A DNA stretch of 6,433 nt from Rhizosphaericola sp047606825 (GTDB lineage Bacteria > Bacteroidota > Bacteroidia > Chitinophagales > Chitinophagaceae), in assembly GCA_047606825.1 (NCBI GenBank), contig JASGDY010000071.1, forward strand, positions 1-6,433. Reading direction: 5' to 3'. Below, in pieces: positions 1 through 5,226 of this stretch. The position numbers and the translations under genes were made by a program. A model generated the notes under the pieces. That model ran no database searches and was not told where the DNA came from. It saw only the letters and a program-made list of their open reading frames with translations. How positions within the stretch are numbered: position 1 is the stretch's first letter; every line of letters starts with the position of its first letter.

Positions 1-20
1 AATCTGCTTGGTACCTCGAC

Positions 21-54
21 AAGAGCCCACGCAACGTGGGCTCTTTTTGTTTTT
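21..54 (+). terminator. Intrinsic terminator of an upstream gene outside the window
   Basis: An 11-bp perfect stem (AAGAGCCCACG at 21-31, CGTGGGCTCTT at 35-45) closes on a 3-base loop CAA and runs into TTTGTTTTT. The stem is GC-rich at its core and the T-run is on the right, so it ends plus-strand transcription coming from beyond base 1. The 20 bases before it contain no stop codon in any plus-strand frame, so a coding gene would have to end before the window begins; an RNA gene ending here is also possible. The terminator is clear; the identity of the gene it serves cannot be seen. Confidence 0.9.
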
Positions 55-171
55 ACGTTGGTTTTTAATTGCTTATTGTTTGTTCTCGTCGTTTGTTGTA
101 TGTTTTTATGCCCTATTTTGTTGCCTTTTTTTCTTTAAGTACAACGCTAGACCAAGCTAAAGGAGAATAGG
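55..171. other. Gene-free spacer between two terminators
   Basis: This T/G-rich stretch, with repeated TTTGTT-like runs, separates the left-edge terminator from the 3' end of the three-gene minus-strand operon. I find no convincing ORF, tRNA fold or promoter in it. Both neighbours point their 3' ends into it, which fits a plain convergent intergenic spacer. Confidence 0.5.
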
Positions 172-265
172 AAAAAAGACAATGGCCTCATTCCTATATT
201 CGTGGACGGGTTGCAAAAAATACTACCGTTCCGGTGCTGTAGAAACGCGTGGAAGGCCTATTGTC
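172..265 (-). terminator. Long-loop terminator-like inverted repeat at the end of the lipoprotein operon
   Basis: On the minus strand GACAATAGGCCT (265-254) pairs with AGGCCATTGTC (188-178), 11 pairs with a single bulged base, and the second arm is followed at once by six T (177-172). The first arm contains the stop codon of the 265-aa gene. The loop of about 65 bases holds a smaller hairpin around 223-242 (CTACCG against CGG and GTAG). Stem plus T-run in the right orientation suggests an intrinsic terminator, but the loop is far longer than usual, so a processed 3' UTR structure is also possible. Confidence 0.45.
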
Positions 266-1055
266 TGGTATAGGTATATCGCTGTGTGGTCTTGTAGCTG
301 TGTGTGTCTGCACTGATATGTTCGCAGATATATGTCGGGTAGCCTTGTTCATTGTAGCTGTAAGAAAATAGGACCTGAAAAAGGTCTTTCCAGACACCGA
401 CGTTGTCGGAGTCCTGTTCCTCTACGACCATCAGCCGGGGATTGTTTTGCGAAAACATCCATAGGCGGTCAATCTCGCCAAAATCTACCTGCACATAACT
501 GGCAAACTCCGACAGGTAGTCCCTGAGTGCAGGGAAAGGTGGTGGTTTGAGCAACCTGCACCCCCTGAGTGCCGAAAAAGGAGAGGGGTGGCCGTCATAA
601 AAATCGATGCGCATACGACGTACCAATCCATTGTCTACATTGAAATTGAGAGATTTCGGCGCACTTCCGGGGAGCCATGTGGTGACGACGCATATAAGAT
701 TTTGTTCCTCGTCATAGGAAAGGTCGGTCGTGCTTCTGTCTTTGGTATAATGGGACAGTAAGTGTCCGTCCTTCTGGGGAAGATGGCCATACTGTCCATA
801 GGGAATAGTGTCCGTGTTCCACCAGTTCCATTTTTTCGTTGACTGGCCACCCCATTCCGGATAGGAGCCTACGCATCTGACCAGCTCATGTAGCTCGTTG
901 TATTCATAGGATGCCTCTGCGTCCGGGAATCCAACCCAACGTTTAGGTTCCCCAACCTGCGGGGTTGTACATGCTAACCATTGATAACACAAGGTTGCCG
1001 GGTATAGCATTTCCTGCTCATGGTTTTGTGGCGTATTCATGTATTTTAGTACCAT
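258..1055 (-). CDS. Hypothetical protein with YD-repeat-like motifs, third gene of the lipoprotein operon
   Basis: This 265-aa protein belongs to no family I can name. Its first ATG (1055) directly abuts the TAG of the preceding gene (1058-1056), so the two are almost certainly co-transcribed and perhaps translationally coupled; an in-frame ATG at 1040 (residue 6) is an equally possible start. Three short motifs recur: YEYNE at 50-54, LSYDE at 112-116 and YSYNE at 232-236, each followed within a few residues by a hydrophobic beta-strand-like stretch. This resembles the YD/RHS-type strand repeats found in many Bacteroidota surface proteins and DUF4595-like lipoproteins, but the match is loose. 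There is a Trp-rich patch (KWNWWN, 75-80). A WLAC sequence at 26-29 looks faintly like a lipobox but has neither a basic N-terminus nor a long hydrophobic core, so export is uncertain. The stop codon lies within a terminator-like inverted repeat. Confidence 0.75.
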   Translation of the reverse strand: MVLKYMNTPQNHEQEMLYPATLCYQWLACTTPQVGEPKRWVGFPDAEASYEYNELHELVRCVGSYPEWGGQSTKKWNWWNTDTIPYGQYGHLPQKDGHLLSHYTKDRSTTDLSYDEEQNLICVVTTWLPGSAPKSLNFNVDNGLVRRMRIDFYDGHPSPFSALRGCRLLKPPPFPALRDYLSEFASYVQVDFGEIDRLWMFSQNNPRLMVVEEQDSDNVGVWKDLFQVLFSYSYNEQGYPTYICEHISADTHSYKTTQRYTYTRQ

Positions 1056-1607
1056 CTAATAATCGTTTTCGATGTTTTGCTTTCCGTATTCTAATCCATA
1101 TTTGTTGTTTTGGTTTTTGTTTTTGACAACGATGTCGACATTTGCGTCCAGCGTGTTTTTGAGGTTGTATTTGTCCCAGACATGCACTTTTATATGGTAC
1201 GTGTTCCCGGGTTTCATCGGTTCTCCAATCGCGACATAAGACTGCAATGCAGATGCATCTTCCTCGGGAGCCGGATTTATCTGTGCCAAGACATCCTCTG
1301 CATTCAGAATGTTGTTTCCCTGCGTGTCCGTTACCGTCACCGACATACCCGGCAAGACTTTTCCGTCCTTGGGCGTATAACCTGATATGCCTTTTACCAG
1401 TATATCCACACGTGTATTCATGGCAACGCTGTTGTCAGTACGTTTTGTGGTAGAGCCCGAGTCCGTCAAGAATACGTCCTGCACCCTGAACCCATTGTAG
1501 CTAAAGGAAAGCCCCGACCGTAAGTCCTTGTGGTTGCCGGTGCTGAACTGGCAGCCACAGAACAGCATGGCGGCTATGGTGGCAAAGAGAAAAACCTGTT
1601 TTTTCAT
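1056..1607 (-). CDS. Small predicted lipoprotein, second gene of the operon
   Basis: The 183-aa product starts MKKQ, has a hydrophobic stretch (residues 5-16) and a lipobox FCGC with Cys19 as the expected lipidated residue, so it should be exported and anchored by signal peptidase II processing. I do not recognise the mature domain. It alternates short beta-strand-like segments (34-48, 65-74, 85-94, 136-145, 154-162) with polar turns, which suggests an immunoglobulin-like or similar beta-sandwich of about 130 residues, ending in an Asn/Lys-rich tail (163-183). The ATG at 1607 is preceded by an A-rich leader rather than a Shine-Dalgarno site, as is normal in Bacteroidota. It follows the 270-aa lipoprotein gene by 73 bp, with no terminator seen in the gap, and its stop codon directly abuts the next start. 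Function unknown; a structural partner of the other operon products is an inference. Confidence 0.8.
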   Translation of the reverse strand: MKKQVFLFATIAAMLFCGCQFSTGNHKDLRSGLSFSYNGFRVQDVFLTDSGSTTKRTDNSVAMNTRVDILVKGISGYTPKDGKVLPGMSVTVTDTQGNNILNAEDVLAQINPAPEEDASALQSYVAIGEPMKPGNTYHIKVHVWDKYNLKNTLDANVDIVVKNKNQNNKYGLEYGKQNIENDY

Positions 1608-1680
1608 TGTGTGTGTTTTGTTTAATATTTCAATGATGTATCCTTCCCGTCCTTATGGTACGTATGGGGAACACAACCGA

Positions 1681-2493
1681 TTAGGGTACCACGAAGGACA
1701 GCGGCGTTTTCAGTATGGACGTGATGAATCCGTTGACCTTATCTGTGCCGCCGCCTAGATTGTTGTAGACGCCTACCACGCGTGGGGTGATAAGGGTCGT
1801 GCTGTCATAGAGGTGGGACTTGATGGTGGCAAGAGCCATGATGGCGTTTTGGACCGAGGTTTCGTTCAATTCACTTGGCATGGGGATGATAGCTGAGATA
1901 TTCTGCCCACTGACGCCTAGTGTCTGGACAATCAAGGTGCCGGAAACCTGTTTGGCACTTCCACTGGCTCCGATTCCGAAAAGATTACCGAGGTCGACAG
2001 CTCCTTTTTTTACAGTTACATTGGCTGTCAGTCTAAGCCCTATGCCTATATAGACCGGGACAAGTGCCTGAGGTGTCGTGTCATTACCTTTCATTGTCAG
2101 TCGTCGGTATTGGACGGTTTTGTTGTCTTCGTTCCCGCTGGATGTTTCACTGTCGTCTTTTTTGACGGGGATGGATTGGGTGTTGAACTTGATGTAGTCC
2201 AATATGACTACATAACTGCTGTCTTCGTAACCCATGGATGCGGTGGAAAAGCTGATTTTTCCTTGATAGTCCAGATGTCCTATGGCAAGCCGGATACTTT
2301 CGTCGGGCAGTGCGTTTAGGACGCGCTGTCTATAGTTTTGACGGTTTCCAGTGGTGTCGATATTGATGGGCAATGGATCGAGCGGGTTGTAACCGTAACC
2401 ACTGGCCGTATAGCCGGATGATTGTGGCAGCTTGGTCGCACAGCCCGACAGGAAAGCCAGGACCATATATATCCTGCTGTTGGTTTTTCTCAT
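1681..2493 (-). CDS. Predicted lipoprotein of unknown function, first gene of the operon
   Basis: The 270-aa product begins with a short basic n-region (MRKTNSR), a hydrophobic core (9-15) and a lipobox LSGC with Cys18, so it is a predicted lipoprotein. Visible regions: a Gly/Tyr/Ser/Pro-rich segment after the cysteine (25-42); a mixed region with strands around 76-105; an acidic, Ser-rich linker (111-126); a Gly/Ala-rich hydrophobic section of alternating strands (145-203, including GIGLRL and NLFGIGASGSA); a likely helix (208-228); and a C-terminal strand region ending SFVVP. The amphipathic strands at 145-203 could form a membrane-associated or self-assembling beta structure, but that is a guess. 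I do not recognise the family. It is the promoter-proximal gene of three minus-strand genes, and the tandem direct repeat at 2639-2677 lies about 145-185 bp upstream of its ATG, so this gene is the likely target of that regulation. Confidence 0.8.
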   Translation of the reverse strand: MRKTNSRIYMVLAFLSGCATKLPQSSGYTASGYGYNPLDPLPINIDTTGNRQNYRQRVLNALPDESIRLAIGHLDYQGKISFSTASMGYEDSSYVVILDYIKFNTQSIPVKKDDSETSSGNEDNKTVQYRRLTMKGNDTTPQALVPVYIGIGLRLTANVTVKKGAVDLGNLFGIGASGSAKQVSGTLIVQTLGVSGQNISAIIPMPSELNETSVQNAIMALATIKSHLYDSTTLITPRVVGVYNNLGGGTDKVNGFITSILKTPLSFVVP

Positions 2494-2611
2494 TGGGGGT
2501 ACTTGTTTTTTTTTAATCGATTTCGACGGACATTTGCTTATGGTATTCTGTATGCTGAGAGCGATTCCCGTGGCTTACTTTTTCATTTAGGCATTGTCCA
2601 TTTTCTGGGGT

Positions 2612-2619
2612 CAATATTA
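2612..2619 (-). promoter_or_regulatory. Candidate -7 box of the lipoprotein operon
   Basis: On the minus strand the sequence reads TAATATTG, seven of eight positions of the Bacteroidota -7 consensus TAnnTTTG. It would place the transcription start near 2605 and leave a leader of about 110 bases before the ATG at 2493. No good -33 element is seen; instead the proximal copy of the tandem repeat sits 19 bases upstream, where an activator would be expected. Short AT-rich matches arise by chance, so the call leans on its position. Confidence 0.4.
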
Positions 2620-2638
2620 TTTTTTCCGTAAGAAATAG

Positions 2639-2677
2639 ACTTTCGCATTTGTTGCAGATACTTTCCCATTTGTTGCA
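2639..2677. repeat. Tandem 18-bp direct repeat with 21-bp spacing, probable activator site
   Basis: ACTTTCnCATTTGTTGCA occurs at 2639-2656 and again at 2660-2677, with 17 of 18 bases identical and start-to-start spacing of exactly 21 bp, two helical turns. Both copies therefore face the same side of the DNA. On the minus strand the copies read TGCAACAAATGnGAAAGT and lie about 34-51 and 55-72 bases upstream of the start site inferred from the -7 box at 2612-2619. Same-face direct repeats just upstream of a promoter with a poor -33 element are typical of a tandem-binding activator. LytTR regulators use this spacing (two 9-bp sites about 12 bp apart), but the bases match their published consensus only in the GTT core. 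Confidence 0.65.
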
Positions 2678-2846
2678 TGGGGAAAGGCAAAAGCCATATA
2701 CATCGTTTTCAGATAGTTTTAATCCTAAAACAATAGCCCGAATCTTCCGGGTGGGTCAAAAATCCAGTGTCTGACGGACATTGCCAGATTCGTGCAATAG
2801 ATGTCCCTGATGCTATATTGTGGGAGATTTCTCTCCAATATTGATG

Positions 2847-2854
2847 TACGTTTG
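2847..2854 (+). promoter_or_regulatory. Candidate -7 box of gluQRS
   Basis: TACGTTTG is a perfect match to the Bacteroidota -7 consensus TAnnTTTG, 17 bases before the gluQRS ATG. The transcript would start near 2860 with a leader of only about 12 bases. The nearest TTG that could act as a -33 element (2818-2820) is 26 bases upstream, somewhat far. A small hairpin (2823-2836) sits between the two. Confidence 0.45.
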
Positions 2855-2871
2855 GTTATTTTTACGCTGTT

Positions 2872-3675
2872 ATGGATTGCTCAAAGACACGTATCGCACC
2901 CACTCCGAGCGGTTTCCTGCATCTGGGAAATGCTTATTCCTTTGTCCATACGGCAGTGTTGGCGGCCACAACCGGGGCAAAAATACTTCTGCGTATCGAC
3001 GACATGGATTGGCAGCGCACGCGCCACGAATATGTGGAGGACATTTTTGCGACTTTGGAATATTTACAAATCCGCTGGGACGAAGGCCCTAGGGATGCAA
3101 AGGATTTGGAGGAACACTGGTCCCAACGGAATCGGATGGAACTGTACAGCGAGGCGTTGCTGCGGCTGGAATCGGATGGCCATATATTCGCTTGCGAATG
3201 TAGCCGCAGCGAACTTTTGCACAGTGGTGGCATCTGCCCTTGCGCGGCAAAAAACATCGGACTCCATAGCAACGGTGTTGCGTGGCGTCTACGCACCGAT
3301 TCTACCCAGACAATGTACTGCAAAGACTTCCATGGAAAAGAAAGAGAAGCAATGCTTCCTAAGGAAATGCTCCATTTTGTAGTCCGGAAAAAAGATGGGC
3401 TTCCTGCGTACCAGCTATCTTCTCTGGTGGATGATGTGCATTTCGGCGTGGACTTGGTTGTCCGGGGGCAAGACCTCTGGCCTTCCACGTTGGCACAACT
3501 GTATCTGGCAAGGCTGCTGGGAATGGAAGGCTTTCTGACGGCTACGTTTGTACACCATCCATTGCTTACCGACGACTTTGGTGAAAAACTTTCCAAGTCT
3601 GCCGGGTCAACTTCCGTAAGGTCCTGGCGACTAGCCGGGAAACTACCGGAGGAGATACGGAAATACTGCATATAA
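2872..3675 (+). CDS. gluQRS: Glutamyl-Q tRNA(Asp) synthetase (GluQRS)
   Basis: The 267-aa product is a class I aminoacyl-tRNA synthetase catalytic core of the GluRS type without the anticodon-binding domain. Such proteins activate glutamate and attach it to the queuosine base at position 34 of tRNA(Asp) in the cytoplasm. Visible motifs: the substrate loop RIAPTPSG (7-14) with HLGN (17-20) as the HIGH motif; RIDDMD (41-46) where the E. coli enzyme has RIED; a zinc-site-like cysteine set C108, C110, C122, C124; VVRGQDL (196-202), the family's VRGADL motif; and KLSKS (239-243) as the KMSKS loop. It is about 40 residues shorter than the 308-aa E. coli protein, mostly at the C-terminus. The ATG at 2872 starts only six residues before RIAPTPSG, as expected. 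Its stop codon lies one base from the stop of the convergent nuclease gene. A discriminating GluRS is unlikely because the whole C-terminal half is absent. Confidence 0.92.
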   Translation: MDCSKTRIAPTPSGFLHLGNAYSFVHTAVLAATTGAKILLRIDDMDWQRTRHEYVEDIFATLEYLQIRWDEGPRDAKDLEEHWSQRNRMELYSEALLRLESDGHIFACECSRSELLHSGGICPCAAKNIGLHSNGVAWRLRTDSTQTMYCKDFHGKEREAMLPKEMLHFVVRKKDGLPAYQLSSLVDDVHFGVDLVVRGQDLWPSTLAQLYLARLLGMEGFLTATFVHHPLLTDDFGEKLSKSAGSTSVRSWRLAGKLPEEIRKYCI

Positions 3676-3676
3676 A

Positions 3677-5074
3677 TTACAGAACTACGACTTTCGACGG
3701 ATATTCCCGTGCGTAGTTTTCCACAAGCTGGTTGGTATATTGGAACGTAGAATAGCGTTTCAGCCTGTCCACAACGGAGGCATTGTCCGCGAGTTGTGTT
3801 TCCTTGTCGACATAGCCCATTCCGGCAAAATGGCCGTTTTCAAACCAGACGCAGCTTTTTTCGTTGGTGTTTCGACCCTTGTCCACAATCAGAAAAGACG
3901 GCGCGTAGTCGCGCAGGTGTTGGATGGCGTCATGCACACGCTCGTTGTAGGATTCCGGTTCTTCCTGCGTGACATGGCAGGAGTAGCAGGTCGCTTCCAA
4001 AGCACATTTTCCCAACTGGCAACGAACAGGACAAAGGGAAAAGTCCTGCACCAGATGATGCAAAAAATCCCGTCCATCCTCTTCCGAACAAAACGTGTGC
4101 AACGCAACCTGGTTGCGGTTGATGCGCCCTACGACCAGGCGACGGTAGCCGTTTTGGTCTTTGTAGTCAATCAACCCAAACTTTGGTTCGAAACGCTTCA
4201 ACGCTTGGTTGTATTTGGGCCAGAGGCGTTTGATTTCCGTTGCTTCCAGCAGAAAAGCCATCAGTTCCGTGGCGCATTCCTCAAAAGACAGATGGTAAAC
4301 CTCCTGTAAAAAACGCTGCCGCTGCGGTCCGAAATTGGTGCCTGTAAAATGTTGGGCAACACGTTTTTTGATATTCACCGCTTTGCCAACATAGATGGGT
4401 TTTAATTTTTCGTTGAGGAAATAGTAGATGCCCGGCTTGTCGGGCAACTGGTCAAATTCGGAACGCGGAAGCTGCGGCGGCAGATGCTGCTCCTTGGTTT
4501 CCGTGGTCAGCATTTTGGCAATATGGCCTTTGTCGTCCCAGCCCAGCATTCTCAGGAACAACAATGCCGTCGCATCCGCATCGCCTCCCGCGCGGTGTCG
4601 GTTCTGCAACGGGATTTCCAAAGACTTGCACAACCTGCCCAAACTGTAGGAGGGAAGTCCCGGACGTATTTTGCGGCTGATGCGCACGGTGCAGAGTTTA
4701 GATACTTTCAGCGTAAATCCTTCCTGTTCCAACGCGTAACGCACAAAAGAGTAGTCAAAATTGACATTGTGCGCCACAAACACGCGGTTGGACAGCAGTC
4801 GGTAAACATCTTCGGCAATCTCCCCAAAAAGCGGCGCGTCCTCGACCATATCGTTGGAAATACCCGTCAATGACTGGATATGCCGAGGAATGTATTGCAA
4901 AGGATTGACCAGCGTTTCGTAGCGTTCCAATATGTTGTCGCCGTCGGTAACAACGATGGCAATATCGGTGATGCCACAGGCGGAAGCGTGTCCGCCCGTG
5001 GTCTCGATGTCCACGATGGCATATTCTTTTTTGTTCCCCTCTTTTGCCAAGACCGATTGTTTTTTCGGATTCAA
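3677..5074 (-). CDS. DnaQ-like 3'-5' exonuclease fused to a GIY-YIG endonuclease domain
   Basis: Up to 465 aa. The N-terminal half is a DEDDh exonuclease of the DNA polymerase III epsilon type: ExoI DIETTG (22-27), ExoII HNVNFD (102-107) and ExoIII HRAGGD (160-165) are all present, so it should be active. After a linker, residues 209-290 form a UvrC/Cho-type GIY-YIG nuclease: PGIYYF (214-219), IYVGK (227-231), Arg238 and the catalytic-position Glu277 in LLEATEIK, then WPKYN. Next comes a cysteine cluster (C348, C352, C357, C363, C366) reminiscent of the region after the UvrC nuclease domain, then about 100 residues I cannot assign. A role in DNA repair or processing is inferred from the domains; fusions of this kind occur in other bacteria. 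No in-frame ATG precedes the exonuclease domain: starts available are TTG at 5074 or TTG at 5050 (residue 9), and 5050 is preferred because a -7 promoter match covers 5072-5079. Confidence 0.9.
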   Translation of the reverse strand: MNPKKQSVLAKEGNKKEYAIVDIETTGGHASACGITDIAIVVTDGDNILERYETLVNPLQYIPRHIQSLTGISNDMVEDAPLFGEIAEDVYRLLSNRVFVAHNVNFDYSFVRYALEQEGFTLKVSKLCTVRISRKIRPGLPSYSLGRLCKSLEIPLQNRHRAGGDADATALLFLRMLGWDDKGHIAKMLTTETKEQHLPPQLPRSEFDQLPDKPGIYYFLNEKLKPIYVGKAVNIKKRVAQHFTGTNFGPQRQRFLQEVYHLSFEECATELMAFLLEATEIKRLWPKYNQALKRFEPKFGLIDYKDQNGYRRLVVGRINRNQVALHTFCSEEDGRDFLHHLVQDFSLCPVRCQLGKCALEATCYSCHVTQEEPESYNERVHDAIQHLRDYAPSFLIVDKGRNTNEKSCVWFENGHFAGMGYVDKETQLADNASVVDRLKRYSTFQYTNQLVENYAREYPSKVVVL

Positions 5075-5079
5075 AAGTA
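5072..5079 (-). promoter_or_regulatory. Candidate -7 box of the nuclease gene, overlapping the first TTG
   Basis: On the minus strand TACTTTTG matches TAnnTTTG perfectly, and its last three bases are the TTG at 5074 that gives the longest reading frame. If this is the promoter, transcription starts near 5065 and translation must begin downstream, at the TTG at 5050, with a leader of roughly 15 bases. No good -33 element is visible; a 7-bp dyad (5089-5109) lies where it would be. Confidence 0.4.
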
Positions 5080-5226
5080 AGGAATTGTTTTACTAAAAAT
5101 AATAGTAAAGTAGTTTTTTGTCTAAATATTTTAGTTTATGGAACTGTAAACATTTAGGCTTAACTACCCTTAACTTCTTAATGTTTGAAAATTGATAGCA
5201 ATTGCTTATTTCTTAATGGTTAAAAA
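5075..5226. other. AT-rich intergenic region between adhesin and nuclease genes
   Basis: This stretch holds the 3' flank of the adhesin gene and the upstream region of the nuclease gene, both on the minus strand. It contains the dyad TTTACTA-N7-TAGTAAA (5089-5095 and 5103-5109) just upstream of the nuclease -7 box, which could be an operator or chance in AT-rich sequence. CTTAACT occurs at 5159-5165 and 5169-5175, ten bases apart, with a related CTTAAT at 5177-5182. No GC-rich stem with a T-run follows the adhesin stop, so read-through from the adhesin gene into the nuclease gene cannot be excluded. Confidence 0.4.

Larger units (their letters stand above)
2494..2871. other. Divergent intergenic region of 378 bp
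   Basis: No credible gene lies in this stretch. It holds, from left to right, the leader of the lipoprotein operon (about 110 bases if the -7 box at 2612-2619 is right), that -7 box, the 21-bp-spaced direct repeat (2639-2677), a stretch without recognisable signals (2678-2794), a small perfect hairpin GGAGA-TTTC-TCTCC (2823-2836), and a consensus -7 box for gluQRS (2847-2854). The 10-mer GACGGACATT occurs twice, at 2525-2534 and 2773-2782; this may be chance. Confidence 0.6.

Noticed and set aside
1..20. Possible 3' end of a tRNA just before the left terminator
   Set aside because: AATCTGC followed by TTGGTACC resembles a T-arm and acceptor end, but only 20 bases are present and the pairing strand is outside the window, so it cannot be supported.
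167..197. Inverted repeat ATAGGAA (167-173) / TTCCTAT (191-197)
   Set aside because: A short AT-rich stem with a 17-base loop that competes with the longer 178-265 pairing and has no T-run beside it.
182..316. Plus-strand ORF of 44 codons (ATG at 182) with AAAGGAG at 159-165 upstream
   Set aside because: The purine-rich site is about 16 bases from the ATG, too far for a Shine-Dalgarno, and Bacteroidota rarely use one. The ORF overlaps the 3' end of the 265-aa gene and the terminator-like stem, and its Cys/Tyr/Trp-rich sequence looks like a shadow.
2801..3382. Plus-strand ORF of 193 codons overlapping the start of gluQRS
   Set aside because: It runs in another frame of gluQRS, rich in Cys/Trp/Arg without domain features; the gluQRS frame carries the conserved motifs.
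2934..3671. Long minus-strand ORF (245 codons) antisense to gluQRS
   Set aside because: It is very rich in Ser and Arg with no motif, and the plus strand encodes a full synthetase with all signature motifs. It is a codon-bias shadow.
5122..5134. CTAAA-TAT-TTTAG hairpin as a terminator for the adhesin gene
   Set aside because: The stem is only five mostly AT pairs and has no T-run after it on the minus strand, so it would not work as an intrinsic terminator.
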